A DNA stretch of 64,000 nt from the NCBI RefSeq assembly GCF_002897035.1, contig NZ_BAUX01000010.1, forward strand, positions 124,001 to 188,000, in the 5' to 3' direction. The position numbers and the translations under genes were made by a program. The notes under the pieces were generated by a model, which was not told the DNA's origin, searched no databases, and was given only the letters and a program-made list of their open reading frames with translations. This document shows positions 55,055 to 64,000 of the stretch, in pieces (within the stretch, counting starts at the first letter, position 1; each line of letters starts with the position of its first letter). Origin of the DNA: Methylopila sp. Yamaguchi. GTDB lineage: Bacteria; Pseudomonadota; Alphaproteobacteria; Rhizobiales; Methylopilaceae.

Positions 55055-55813
55055 GTGCTGCGCCCCGCCCGACCAAAAGCCGATCGCGCCGCTCACCCGT
55101 TGATTGCGGGCCTGGAGCCTGAAGCCGCGGCTCTGCTCAAACGTCATCTTCGGCGTGGGGAGAAGCGCCGGGGCGATCTGCTGGCGTCCGCGGGTCATTC
55201 AATTCAAACGGTGTTCTTCGTAAGCGACGGCCTCGTCGCCTTGTTCGGCCGAGCTCCGGACGGAGGCACGGCGGCTACCGGACTTGTGGGGCCCGGCGGC
55301 TTCGTCGGCGTGTCCGCGGCGCTGAGCGCGCACCATCCGGCGGTCCGAGACGCGGTTGCGCTCACAAGCGTTCAGGCCCAGGCGATCGACGCCGAAGCGC
55401 TCGACCGCATCGCCACGCTCCACCCCGACCTGCGGCGGCGGCTGATGCTCTACGCCAACGACCGGATCATCCAAGCGACGCAATTGTGCGTCTGCACGGC
55501 TCTGCACACGGTGGAGCAACGGTTGGCGCGCTGGCTGTTGGAGGCTTACGCCCTGCGCCGTGATCGTCCGATCGAGCTCACCCACCAACAGCTGAGCGAT
55601 CTCCTCGGCGTCCGCCGCGCGAGCGTCACGCTCGGGCTGCACATGCTCGAGGGAGAGCAGGCGGTCCGCTGCCAGCGGGGGCGGATTGAGATCCGAGACC
55701 TCGACGCCTTGGGGCGTCGGTCATGCGGATGCCATCTCGCCGCGGCGGGCGAAAGCCAGCGGGCCTACCCGGCCTTGTCCAGCGCTTCGTCTACGGACAA
55801 TCCGCGCGACTGA
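55055..55813 (+). CDS. Crp/Fnr-family transcriptional regulator
   Basis: The product has 252 residues. An N-terminal cyclic-nucleotide-binding-like barrel (about 30-140: FFVSDGLVALFGRAPDGG) is followed by a Crp-type helix-turn-helix (LTHQQLSDLLGVRRASVTLG, about 178-197). The N-terminal Cys residues of Fnr are lacking, so an oxygen-sensing cluster is unlikely. The start is a GTG at 55055. Its last 49 bases overlap the tail of the convergent ABC transporter gene; codons there are less conserved in type and form a loose extension. Confidence 0.87.
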   Translation: MLRPARPKADRAAHPLIAGLEPEAAALLKRHLRRGEKRRGDLLASAGHSIQTVFFVSDGLVALFGRAPDGGTAATGLVGPGGFVGVSAALSAHHPAVRDAVALTSVQAQAIDAEALDRIATLHPDLRRRLMLYANDRIIQATQLCVCTALHTVEQRLARWLLEAYALRRDRPIELTHQQLSDLLGVRRASVTLGLHMLEGEQAVRCQRGRIEIRDLDALGRRSCGCHLAAAGESQRAYPALSSASSTDNPRD

Positions 55814-57588
55814 AGCCGCCACATCCGCGCGAAGACGCCGTTCGCCGCGAGAAGGTGGGGAACGGACCCCTCCTCGACCACTTTGCCCTCGACCAGCACG
55901 ACGATCCGATCGAAGTCCGCCAGCGTCGACAGCCGATGCGCCACGGCCAGCACGGTGCGATCGCGCGTAAGCCGCGTGAGCGCATTCTGCACCTCGATTT
56001 CGGACTCGGTGTCGAGCGCGGAGGTCGCTTCGTCCAGCACTACGATCGGCGCGTTCTTCAGGATCGCGCGTGCGATGCCGATGCGCTGACGCTGGCCGCC
56101 AGACAACTTGGCGCCGCGTTCGCCAACGAGCGTATCGAAGCCGTCGTCCAGGTCGTCGATGAAGCCGCAGTGCGCGGCGGCCGCCGCCTCGCGGACCTCG
56201 TCGTCCGTCGCCTCCGGCCGCGCGAACCGGATGTTCTCCATCACCGAGCGGTGGAACAGCGAGATCTCCTGCGGCACGACCGCGATGGCGTAACGCAGCG
56301 ACTCCTGCGTGATCTCGGCGGCCGACTGCCCATCGATCAGCACCCGTCCGGAATCCACGTCGTGGAGACGCTGGACGAGGTGGATCAGGGTCGACTTGCC
56401 GGCGCCGGAGGGGCCGACGATGCCGACCTTTTGGCCGGCGGGAACGGCGAAGTCGAAGTCACGCAGCACGGCGTGCGATCCGCCGTAGCCGAACGACACC
56501 TTCTCGAAAACGATCGACCCGCCGCGCTTCTGGAAAGGACGGGCGTCTTCGAGGTCGACAACCTCGTGCGGCGTCCCGATGACCTTCAGCGTTTCGGCGA
56601 TGTAGCTGACGTGGCGCTCCATATCGACGAGCGCCATCGCGAGATCGCGAGATCCGTGGAGGATGCGGAACACAAGCGTCGAGACGACGACCACGTCGCC
56701 CGTGGTCACCGATCCGCGGGACCATAGCGAGACCGCCCAGAGCATCATGGAGCCGGCCATGGCCCAAAGGAGCACGTCATGCAGGACGCGCGCCTTCTCC
56801 GTAAACATCCAGCTCTTGCGCTGAGCCGTCGCCTCGCCGTCGAAGATGTGCCGGAGCCGCCGGCGCTCACGCGCGCTGGCGGCGAAGGCTTTCACCGACC
56901 AGATGTTGGTGAGGACGTCGATCAGTTCGCCGCCGACGAGACCCGCCTGCTCTGCGTAATGCCGGTGCAGCGGGCGGCCGCGCCGGCCGAACAGCACCAG
57001 TCCGATCGTGACGATCACCGCGAAGGCGGAGAGAGCGACGGCCATCCCAAGGTCGATCGTGAAAAAAATGACCACCGCGCCGAGAAAGCTCACGATCGGC
57101 GGCATGACGTTCCACGTCATGCTGTTGGTCAGCACGCCGAAATCACCGGCGGTCGAGGTGATGCGGTGCCCCAGGGCGCCGGCGCGTTGGTCCTGGAAGT
57201 ACCGCATGGGATGGCCAGCGACGTAGTCGAGCAGGTCGAGCCGGATGTCGACGCCGACGCCGACCGTGGTGCGGCAGCCGAGCCAACCTGAGACCCGCCA
57301 CAAGGCGCCTTCGAGGGCCGTCGTGGCGACGAAGAAGCCGAGCGCCCACCACACCGCCGACGACGCCGGAGGCGGAGCCGCCATGGCGTCGACGAGAAGC
57401 TTCATGCCGTATTGCGTGGCGACCATCATGCAGGCGCCGGCCGTGACCACTAACCCGAGCGCGATGAAATGGCCGGGCCAGCGCTTGGCGTACCGCCAGA
57501 AAAACGCCGACGGGCTTTGGAGCGCCGCCGCGATGGCGCTTCGCTCCTCCTGCGTGTCGGGCCGAAACGCCATCGACGTCGCGCTCAC
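55765..57588 (-). CDS. ABC transporter, fused membrane and ATPase domains (exporter type)
   Basis: The product has 607 residues: a six-helix membrane domain (about 30-320) and an ATP-binding domain with Walker A GPSGAGKST, signature LSGGQRQR and Walker B IVVLDEATSALD. It is a half-transporter, expected to dimerise and export a lipid, glycan or other hydrophobic substrate. The GTG start at 57588 overlaps the stop of the upstream glycosidase gene (GTGA), implying coupling; an ATG at 57573 is the alternative. A role in exporting the product of the neighbouring glycan genes is inferred. Confidence 0.9.
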   Translation of the reverse strand: MSATSMAFRPDTQEERSAIAAALQSPSAFFWRYAKRWPGHFIALGLVVTAGACMMVATQYGMKLLVDAMAAPPPASSAVWWALGFFVATTALEGALWRVSGWLGCRTTVGVGVDIRLDLLDYVAGHPMRYFQDQRAGALGHRITSTAGDFGVLTNSMTWNVMPPIVSFLGAVVIFFTIDLGMAVALSAFAVIVTIGLVLFGRRGRPLHRHYAEQAGLVGGELIDVLTNIWSVKAFAASARERRRLRHIFDGEATAQRKSWMFTEKARVLHDVLLWAMAGSMMLWAVSLWSRGSVTTGDVVVVSTLVFRILHGSRDLAMALVDMERHVSYIAETLKVIGTPHEVVDLEDARPFQKRGGSIVFEKVSFGYGGSHAVLRDFDFAVPAGQKVGIVGPSGAGKSTLIHLVQRLHDVDSGRVLIDGQSAAEITQESLRYAIAVVPQEISLFHRSVMENIRFARPEATDDEVREAAAAAHCGFIDDLDDGFDTLVGERGAKLSGGQRQRIGIARAILKNAPIVVLDEATSALDTESEIEVQNALTRLTRDRTVLAVAHRLSTLADFDRIVVLVEGKVVEEGSVPHLLAANGVFARMWRLQSRGLSVDEALDKAG

Positions 57589-58796
57589 GAGGCCGCCCCC
57601 CGACGGATCGGAACGACCCGGTCTGGAAGAGCCCAACGAACGCCCGGCTCGAACTGAGCCAGCCGACGGGCGAGCTCTTCCGCCAGAGGCTTGAACACCG
57701 CGCGTTCTCCGTCCGAATTGGGCGTGGTGAAGAGCCCGACTTCACAAACCCGTCCGTTGTCCCAGCCGGGGTAGTCGAGGATCGGGTACAGGGTGATGCC
57801 TTCCACTTGAACGCCGGCCTCGCGAGCCGCGGCGACCTCGTCGCAGACATAATGCAACCAGGCCGCACGGCCCGTGCCTTCGGCGCCCGTCTCCGAGATC
57901 AGCACCGGCCTGCCGTAGCGGGCGGCCGTCTCGGCGAGCATCTCGCGAAACGGCCGATAGTCGTGATGTCCCATCGGGATCGTTCCGCCGTCCAGAACCC
58001 ACTGGTTCTGCGGATAGAAGTTCACTCCGACGATGTCGAGCTTGTCGGGCGAGCCGCCCAGCTCCGGATGCAACCGGCCGGCGACCATGTCGGTCGCCTC
58101 GAACTGCGCCAGTCGGTAGCCCTCGGCGGCGGCCTTCGCAGAGGCGGACGCCTTCGCCGGTGCGACATGAATGGTCGGCTCGGCCGTCAGAAACCGGGCG
58201 CGCGGGTCCACCGAGCGCACGGCCTCGATCGCCGCGATCGCGGCGCGGGCCAGCTGGCGCTTAAGCTCCGGTCCCCGGCCCTTGGTCATGGGATTGAACT
58301 GACGCATGTCGCCGCCGGCCCAGGCCCAATACGACATCTCGTTGATCGGGCAATAATAGGGGACGTCGTCACTCTCCGAGCGGACGAACCGCGCCGCCTC
58401 ACGCGCAAAGCGCGCAAAACGCTCGACGAAGGCCGGCGACCAGATGTCCAGCTTGTCGGGATACCCGTAATGGCAGAGGTCCCAAATGACCTGGACGCGC
58501 GCCTCCTTTGCCGCGCGCAGCATCGGCCGGACGCTCGACCAGTCGTAAAACCCTGGCCCCTTCTCGATCAGATGCCACCGCATGCCGTCGCGCACCGTCG
58601 TCACACCGAGGGCGGCGAGGCGCTCGAAGTCACGGGCGGCGAGTTCGTCGTGGCCGGTCGCGGCGATCAGATCGAGCCGAACCCCGTCGGCGCGCCGGTG
58701 GGATGAGCATTCGAAGCCCGCGACGAAGAAGCTCTGAAGGCCGGCGGAGGCCGGCGGCGCGTCGATGATCACGCAGCGCATCTCCTCTCGGTTCAT
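57585..58796 (-). CDS. GH1-like beta-glucosidase-type glycoside hydrolase
   Basis: The product has about 403 residues with a TIM barrel. The likely acid/base Glu is in PYYCPINEMSYWAW and the nucleophile Glu in PVLISETGAEGTG, the clan GH-A arrangement. The N-terminal segment FFVAGFECSSHRRADG resembles the GH1-like entries found beside UDP-galactopyranose mutase genes. No signal peptide is seen, so it should act in the cytoplasm. The start is uncertain: ATG 58796 or 58781, or GTG 58772, which has GAGGAG nine bases upstream. It is cotranscribed with the ABC exporter gene. Confidence 0.83.
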   Translation of the reverse strand: MNREEMRCVIIDAPPASAGLQSFFVAGFECSSHRRADGVRLDLIAATGHDELAARDFERLAALGVTTVRDGMRWHLIEKGPGFYDWSSVRPMLRAAKEARVQVIWDLCHYGYPDKLDIWSPAFVERFARFAREAARFVRSESDDVPYYCPINEMSYWAWAGGDMRQFNPMTKGRGPELKRQLARAAIAAIEAVRSVDPRARFLTAEPTIHVAPAKASASAKAAAEGYRLAQFEATDMVAGRLHPELGGSPDKLDIVGVNFYPQNQWVLDGGTIPMGHHDYRPFREMLAETAARYGRPVLISETGAEGTGRAAWLHYVCDEVAAAREAGVQVEGITLYPILDYPGWDNGRVCEVGLFTTPNSDGERAVFKPLAEELARRLAQFEPGVRWALPDRVVPIRRGAAS

Positions 58797-59018
58797 GGGG
58801 CGGATTGGGCTCCCGTGCCGGTTTGGCTCGGCGGCGCGGTACGTCGACCTTTTGGTACGGTAACGCACAGAGTCACTTCTCTGGGAACGTCCGAACCTAC
58901 GTACATGTTCGAACACCAAGGCGCGGCAACGGCAGCCGGCGAGACCGGCGTCCCCGCTTCGACCCGGCCGACGCCGCGTTCCCGCGTCGCGGTTCGTTCA
59001 TCCGAGACGGGAGAGATC
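58797..59018. promoter_or_regulatory. divergent control region of the glycan locus
   Basis: This 222-base gap separates the glycosidase-ABC unit from the glycosyltransferase-mutase unit. It holds a repeat GGTACG (near 58841 and 58855) and a TACGTA palindrome, but no box I can name. Promoters for both directions must lie here. Codon-like frames across it are not convincing. Confidence 0.4.
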
Positions 59019-60239
59019 ATGCGACCCACCAGCAGTTGCGCGCCAGAACTCGACGCCGCAGGGACCTCGCGAATTGAAGACGCCCCGGTGATTTGCTTCT
59101 CGCACCTCCGCTGGGATTTCGTCTATCAACGGCCTCAACACCTCCTAAGCCGTATCGGCAAGCGGCAACCCGTTTACGTCATCGAAGAGCCTGTCTTCGA
59201 AGAGGTCGCCGAGCCCCTGTTGCGCTCGTCGGCGCGCTCCGAAGGCGTGACGGTCGCCGTTCCCGTGCTGCCGCATGGTCTCAGCGAGAGCGGCAAAATC
59301 CTCGCTCAGCGTCAACTGGTCGACGAACTGCTTGAAAGCCTCGGCGCGGAGCGCCGCGTCTTCTGGTACTATACGCCGATGGCGCTCCTCTTCAGCCGCC
59401 ATCTCGAAGCCGATCTCACCGTCTTCGACAACATGGATCAGCTCTCCGCGTTCAAGGGCGCGCCGCCTGAGCTGATCGCGCTCGAGGATGAGATGCTGGC
59501 GCGCGCCGACGTCGTGTTCACCGGCGGACGCAGCCTCTACGAGGCGAAGAAGCACCGGCACGGCAACATCCACGCGTTTCCCAGCAGCATTGACGTCGAG
59601 CATTTCAGCAGGGGGCGCGCCGAGGACCGTCGGGACCCCGAGGACCAAGCGGCCATCCCGCATCCGCGCGTCGGCTTTTTCGGCGTGATCGACGAACGTA
59701 TGGACATCGGACTTGTGGCCGAAATCGCCGCCAAGCGCCCGCAATGGCAGCTTGTGATGGTCGGTCCGGTGGTGAAGATCGATCCGGCGGACCTTCCGAG
59801 AGCGGAGAACGTGCACTGGCTCGGCGGCCGCGACTACAAGGACCTGCCGTCCTATGTCGGGGGGTGGGACGCCGCGTTCATGCCCTTCGCGCTGAACGAG
59901 TCCACGCGCTTCATCAGCCCGACCAAAACGCCGGAGTTCCTGGCCGCCGGCGCGACTGTGACCTCGACGCCGATCACCGACGTGATCGCGGACTATGGGG
60001 AAGCGGGCCTCGTCAAGATCGCCTCCACCGCCGACGAGATGATCGCGGCAATCGAGGAGCAGATGGCGATGGACCGCGGCCCATGGCTCGCGCGCGTCGA
60101 CGCCAAGCTCGCCGACAACTCCTGGGATCAGACCTTCGAGCGGATCTATGCGCTCGCGACCTCCGCCGCGCACGCGCGTCGCCGCAGCCGCGCAACGGCG
60201 CTCGGCGTGGAAGCCGTCAAGGAAGCCGCCAATGTATGA
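59019..60239 (+). CDS. GT-B glycosyltransferase
   Basis: The product has 406 residues. The N-terminal part has ICFSHLRWDFVYQRPQHLLS, typical of a group of family-4-like glycosyltransferases that sit beside UDP-galactopyranose mutase genes. The C-terminal domain has GFFGVIDERMDIGLV and the donor-binding segment FISPTKTPEFLAAGATVTST with its conserved Glu. It would move a sugar, possibly galactofuranose, onto a lipid or glycan at the inner face of the membrane. GGAGAG precedes the ATG. Its stop overlaps the mutase start by eight bases. Confidence 0.86.
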   Translation: MRPTSSCAPELDAAGTSRIEDAPVICFSHLRWDFVYQRPQHLLSRIGKRQPVYVIEEPVFEEVAEPLLRSSARSEGVTVAVPVLPHGLSESGKILAQRQLVDELLESLGAERRVFWYYTPMALLFSRHLEADLTVFDNMDQLSAFKGAPPELIALEDEMLARADVVFTGGRSLYEAKKHRHGNIHAFPSSIDVEHFSRGRAEDRRDPEDQAAIPHPRVGFFGVIDERMDIGLVAEIAAKRPQWQLVMVGPVVKIDPADLPRAENVHWLGGRDYKDLPSYVGGWDAAFMPFALNESTRFISPTKTPEFLAAGATVTSTPITDVIADYGEAGLVKIASTADEMIAAIEEQMAMDRGPWLARVDAKLADNSWDQTFERIYALATSAAHARRRSRATALGVEAVKEAANV

Positions 60240-61416
60240 TTGGCTGATCGTCGGCGCCGGCTTTGCTGGATCGGTGCTCGCCGAGCGTATCGCGACAGAG
60301 CGTGATCAGACGGTGCTCATCATCGACCGTCGGCCGCACATCGGCGGAAACGCTTACGACAAGTACGACGACGCCGGCGTGCTCATGCATCAGTACGGAC
60401 CGCACATCTTCCACACGAACTCCGACGCTATTGTCGAGTACCTGTCGAAGTTCACGGAGTGGCGCCCCTACGAGCATCGCGTGCTCGGGCGCGTCGACGA
60501 CAAGCTGGTGCCGATCCCGATCAACCGCACGACGCTTAACGAGCTCTACGGCCTCGACCTCGCGACCGAGGAGCAAGCCGCGGCCTTTCTCGAATCGCGG
60601 GCGGAGCCTGTCGAGGAAATCCGGACGTCCGAGGACGTCGTCGTCAGCAAGGTCGGACGAGAGCTCTACGAGAAGTTCTTCCGCGGCTACACCCGGAAGC
60701 AGTGGGGCCTCGACCCGTCGGAGCTCGACAAGTCGGTCACGGCGCGGGTTCCGACGCGCACCAACACCGACGACCGCTACTTCACTGACACCCATCAGAT
60801 CATGCCGAAGCATGGTTACACGCGCATGTTCGAGCGGATGCTGGATCACCCCAACATCCAGATCATGCTCAACGCGGATTTCCGCGAAGTCCGCGAGACG
60901 GGGCAGTTCAAACGGCTGATCTTCACCGGTCCAATCGACGAATTCTTCGACTTCCGCTTCGGCCGCTTGCCGTACCGCTCGCTGCGGTTCGAGCACCGGT
61001 CGCTCGAGCAGGAGCAGTTCCAGCCCGTCGCTACGGTGAACTATCCGCAGACCGAGGACTACACTCGGATCACCGAGTACAAGCACCTCACCGGGCAAAC
61101 GCACCCGAAGACAACGATCACCTACGAGTACCCCGCCGCCACCGGCGATCCGTACTATCCCGTGCCGCGGCCCGAGAACCAGGAGCTGTACCGGCGATAT
61201 CAGGCGCTGGCGAACGAAACGGCCGACGTGCACTTCGTGGGCCGGCTCGCGACCTATCGCTATTACAACATGGATCAGGTCGTCGGACAGGCGCTGGCGG
61301 AGTTCCGCCGGATTCAGGAGAGCGTCCCGCTGTATGACGCGCCGCCGAACGGCAAAGCCGAAGCGCGTCCGACAGCGGCTGTTTCCGCCGAGACAGGAAC
61401 CCGCGCATTGAACTGA
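60232..61416 (+). CDS. glf: UDP-galactopyranose mutase
   Basis: The product has 394 residues. The FAD Rossmann motif GAGFAGSVLAERIA lies at residues 8-21, followed by RRPHIGGNAYDKYD and the family segment YGPHIFHTNSDAIVEYLSKF. The C-terminal region has FVGRLATYRYYNMDQVVGQA, matching the flavin-binding end of Glf. It converts UDP-Galp to UDP-Galf, the donor of galactofuranose, so the locus makes a Galf-containing glycoconjugate. It is cotranscribed with the glycosyltransferase gene and closed by the terminator at 61440. Confidence 0.95.
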   Translation: MYDWLIVGAGFAGSVLAERIATERDQTVLIIDRRPHIGGNAYDKYDDAGVLMHQYGPHIFHTNSDAIVEYLSKFTEWRPYEHRVLGRVDDKLVPIPINRTTLNELYGLDLATEEQAAAFLESRAEPVEEIRTSEDVVVSKVGRELYEKFFRGYTRKQWGLDPSELDKSVTARVPTRTNTDDRYFTDTHQIMPKHGYTRMFERMLDHPNIQIMLNADFREVRETGQFKRLIFTGPIDEFFDFRFGRLPYRSLRFEHRSLEQEQFQPVATVNYPQTEDYTRITEYKHLTGQTHPKTTITYEYPAATGDPYYPVPRPENQELYRRYQALANETADVHFVGRLATYRYYNMDQVVGQALAEFRRIQESVPLYDAPPNGKAEARPTAAVSAETGTRALN

Positions 61417-61439
61417 GCGGTTTACCGACGACCTTTCGC

Positions 61440-61472
61440 AAGCCCGGGCCTTCCAATGGTCCGGGCTTTGGC
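61440..61472. terminator. bidirectional terminator after glf
   Basis: AAGCCCGGGCC and GGTCCGGGCTT form an 11-base stem with one G-U pair around TTCCAAT. It lies in the gap between glf and the convergent antiporter gene. Confidence 0.75.
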
Positions 61473-61542
61473 ATGTCAGGCCGCCGCCCGCTCGGTGTCC
61501 GCTGTCGAAGCGGGCCGTCCGCCTCTTAGCTTATCCCAAGCC

Positions 61543-63546
61543 TTACGCCGTTCTGGCTGAAACCGCGTCGGACCCCGCCGAGAGCGCGTCGTCCGAAGGT
61601 TCCGCCGAGGAGGGGGTCGGCTCGGACGCTTCGGCAGCTGTAGGCGGAGACGCCTCGTCCGCAGATCCGGGCGCTGCGGGCGCCGCGCCCGCCACATGCT
61701 CTTGCGGACCGGGCGCGTCGCCGCGCGCTTTCGTCATGGGCTCTCCGATGCGCTCCAGCATGCCGCGAGCGATCTCGCGCTCCCCCATGATCACCACGTC
61801 CGCGCCGAGCTTCGCGAGATGGTCGACCTCGGCGTCCGAATGCGCGCGGCCAATGATCAGCAGGCCCGGGTTCTGGACGCGCGCCTGCTCGGTCACCTGT
61901 CCGCCCTCGAAGGCGTCGGGGATCGCGATCGCAAGACGCGTCGCGCCTTTCAGGTTCGCCAAGGCGAGCACGGCTGGATTCGCGGCGTTGCCGACGATGA
62001 CCTCAACGCCCTTCTCGCGCAGTTCTGCGATCCGCTTCTCGCTGTCCTCGATCACGAGGAACGGCGTGTTGGCGGCCTTGAGCTGGTCCACGACGATGGC
62101 GCCGACGCGGCCGTAGCCGACCACGACAGCGTGCCCGCTAAGGGTTGTGGGCTGGGTTTCACCCTCCGTTTCGATATCGGGAAGCGTGGGCTCCTCCTCC
62201 GAAACCGGCCGGACGCCCGCCGGCGCGGCCGCGGAGGGTTCCGAAGCCGCCGTCTCGGCGGCCGGCGTCTCGACGAACGGCGGCGTTTGCGTCGGACGCA
62301 GGATGCGGGCCTCAAGCCGCGGACGGATGCGATCGGCGGCGAAGAACACGATCGGGTTGAGAATGATCGACAGGATGGCGCCTGCGAGGATCAGGTCGCG
62401 CCCCTCCTCCGGGATCAGATTCAGACCGACGCCGAGCTCAGCCAGGATGAATGAGAACTCGCCGATCTGCGCGAGACTGGCGGAGATCGTGAGCGCCGTG
62501 CCGACCGATCGTCGGAACGCCAGCACGATCAGGAACGCCGCCACCGACTTCCCGATCACGATGATGAACAGCGTGCCGACGACGGGCCAGGGGTCCCGCA
62601 CGATGATCGTCGGGTCGAACAGCATGCCGACGGACACGAAGAACAGCACGGCGAAGGCGTCGCGCAGCGGCAGGCTCTCCTGCGCCGCGCGGTGCGAAAG
62701 CTCGCTCTCGGAGAGGATCATGCCGGCGAAGAACGCGCCCAGCGCGAGCGATACGCCGAAGAGCTTGGCCGCGCCGAAGGCGACGCCGAGCGCGATCGCC
62801 AACACGCCGAGCCGGAACAGCTCGCGCGAGCCGGTGTGGGCGATACGGTGAAGCAGCGCCGGGATCAGCCGCCGGCCGACGACGAGCATCAGCGCGACGA
62901 ACAGCGCCACCTTCAGCAGGGTGACGCCGATGACGCCGGTGATGCCGAGGTCCACGTTCAGCGCGCGGCTGATCAGCAACGCGACCGGATCCCCGTGCAT
63001 GGCGTCCCCGCCCTGCCCGCTCGCGATCCCTGCAGCCGCCGGAATCAGCACGAGCGCCAGGACCATCGCGAGGTCTTCGACGATCAGCCATCCGACGGCT
63101 ATCTTGCCGCGCTCGCTTTCGACGAGGCGCCGCTCCTGCAGCGCCTTCAGCAGCACGACGGTCGACGCCACCGAAAGCGCGAGGCCGAACACGAGGCCCC
63201 CGCCGTGCGACCAGCCCATCAGCCAGGCGAGGGCCCAGCCAAGCGCGGTCGCGACCGCCATCTGCGCGATCGCCCCCGGCAACGCGACGCCGCGCACCGA
63301 CAGCAGATCCTTCAGCGAGAAGTGCAAACCCACGCCGAACATCAGCAGGATCACGCCGATCTCGGCGAGCTCGGGCGCAAGCTGCTGGTCGGCGACGTAG
63401 CCGGGCGTGTGCGGACCAACCAGAACGCCTGCGACGAGGTAGCCGACGAGGGGCGGCAGGCGGAAACGGTTCGCAATCGCCCCGAGAATGAAAGCCAGCA
63501 CGAAACCCGCGACGATCGTCGAGATCAGCGGCGTTTCATGCGGCAT
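61543..63546 (-). CDS. CPA2-family monovalent cation:proton antiporter with RCK domain (YbaL/KefB-like)
   Basis: The product has 667 residues: about twelve membrane helices (1-390; NRFRLPPLVGYLVAGVLVGP near the start), a low-complexity acidic linker, and a TrkA-N (RCK) nucleotide-binding domain with VVVGYGRVGAIVVDQL near residue 480. YbaL-type proteins exchange K+ or Na+ for H+. The last 70 residues are Ala/Pro/Glu-rich and appear disordered. It is a stand-alone gene. Confidence 0.92.
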   Translation of the reverse strand: MPHETPLISTIVAGFVLAFILGAIANRFRLPPLVGYLVAGVLVGPHTPGYVADQQLAPELAEIGVILLMFGVGLHFSLKDLLSVRGVALPGAIAQMAVATALGWALAWLMGWSHGGGLVFGLALSVASTVVLLKALQERRLVESERGKIAVGWLIVEDLAMVLALVLIPAAAGIASGQGGDAMHGDPVALLISRALNVDLGITGVIGVTLLKVALFVALMLVVGRRLIPALLHRIAHTGSRELFRLGVLAIALGVAFGAAKLFGVSLALGAFFAGMILSESELSHRAAQESLPLRDAFAVLFFVSVGMLFDPTIIVRDPWPVVGTLFIIVIGKSVAAFLIVLAFRRSVGTALTISASLAQIGEFSFILAELGVGLNLIPEEGRDLILAGAILSIILNPIVFFAADRIRPRLEARILRPTQTPPFVETPAAETAASEPSAAAPAGVRPVSEEEPTLPDIETEGETQPTTLSGHAVVVGYGRVGAIVVDQLKAANTPFLVIEDSEKRIAELREKGVEVIVGNAANPAVLALANLKGATRLAIAIPDAFEGGQVTEQARVQNPGLLIIGRAHSDAEVDHLAKLGADVVIMGEREIARGMLERIGEPMTKARGDAPGPQEHVAGAAPAAPGSADEASPPTAAEASEPTPSSAEPSDDALSAGSDAVSARTA

Positions 63547-63701
63547 CGGCCACGTCTCCTGAGGCGCTATGTTTTGGGGCGGCCGTAATATGCAGGCACA
63601 CGCGCGCCGACGCTATGCCGGGCCGGGCGCAACGGGCCGTTTTCGGTTCCATTGACCGATAAGCCGCGCTCACGAGAGCGCGAGCAGCGCAGGCCAGCGC
63701 G

Positions 63702-63917
63702 TCAGCGGCTCGCGCGGGCCGGCTGAACCGCTTCGGCCTCGTCGCCGTCCGCCGTCATGGCGGCCTCCAGACGGCGCAACGCCGCATGTTTGGCGTCAGC
63801 GTCCGCGCCGAATCGCACGAGATAGCGGTCCAGAATCCGGTCGGCCAGATCGCCGTCGGCGTCGCCCATCATCTTGAGAACCGCGACGATCGCGCGCTCC
63901 AAATCGGGCATGGTCAT
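63702..63917 (-). CDS. small hypothetical protein
   Basis: The product has 71 residues, mostly helical and acidic at its start (MPDLERAIVAVLKMMGDADG). It begins at ATG 63917 or 63911. Codon use has the strong G/C third position of its neighbours. I do not recognise a family. It lies 155 bases upstream of the antiporter gene on the same strand. Confidence 0.55.
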   Translation of the reverse strand: MTMPDLERAIVAVLKMMGDADGDLADRILDRYLVRFGADADAKHAALRRLEAAMTADGDEAEAVQPARASR

Positions 63918-64000
63918 CGGACTTCCTCGTCGCGCGGCGTTTCGATCGTCGGCATTAGACGACGACAGGCTTAACGTCGCCGTAAGCACCCCGTCACCGC

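Noticed and set aside
1-64000. CRISPR arrays, insertion sequences, integrases or prophage genes
   Set aside because: No regularly spaced repeats, transposase or integrase-like proteins were found on either strand.

Overview
The window is about 64 kb of high-GC DNA whose gene content points to a facultatively methylotrophic alphaproteobacterium of the Hyphomicrobiales. The main evidence is a cluster for tetrahydromethanopterin/methylofuran-type C1 cofactors (6014-11408) directly beside a Calvin-cycle operon (cbbR | cbbF-cbbP-rpe-cbbY, 11425-15917). That pairing suggests a methylotroph that oxidises C1 units to CO2 and refixes it, as in the Hansschlegelia/Xanthobacteraceae type. The genus is an inference; no rRNA gene is present. 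No insertion sequence, prophage or CRISPR array was seen.

Layout. 1-3861: envelope genes (a D-Ala-D-Ala carboxypeptidase start cut by the window edge and rlpA), a small secreted protein, tRNA-Ser(UGA), rlmB and another secreted protein. 4138-5847: an MHS-type MFS transporter. 6014-11408: two ATP-grasp ligases, a CitG-like protein, a HisA-like protein, a hydantoinase-like protein, folB and folK. 11425-15917: the cbb genes. 15914-16666: an FhuF-type iron reductase. 16992-25839: a tripartite RND efflux operon with two different pumps in tandem (MdtABC-like plus outer-membrane channel). 25862-26863: 6-phosphogluconate dehydrogenase. 27142-33501: a seven-gene MoxR/Bat-like operon. 33521-38835: aminotransferase, M48 protease with repeats, DsbA-like protein, RDD protein and the N-end-rule transferase Bpt. 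39059-45025: trpG-trpD-(LysE on the other strand)-trpC-DUF1003-membrane protein-moaC-moeA. 45050-48687: cupin, DUF1236 protein, GH15 enzyme and a sugar dehydrogenase. 48766-52197: a single-chain MmeI-like restriction-modification gene broken by two in-frame amber codons. 52372-54365: fumarase and a thioesterase. 54552-61416: two regulators, then a glycoconjugate locus (ABC exporter and glycosidase, divergent from glycosyltransferase and UDP-galactopyranose mutase). 61543-63917: a CPA2 antiporter and a small protein.

The observations most worth following are: the double-amber restriction-modification gene, both stops sitting just ahead of GTG codons; the loss of the lysine in the SxxK motif of the carboxypeptidase; the unassigned CitG-like and HisA-like members of the C1-cofactor cluster; the galactofuranose-type locus with a cytoplasmic glycosidase; and a short, well-primed upstream reading frame that overlaps the moxR start.
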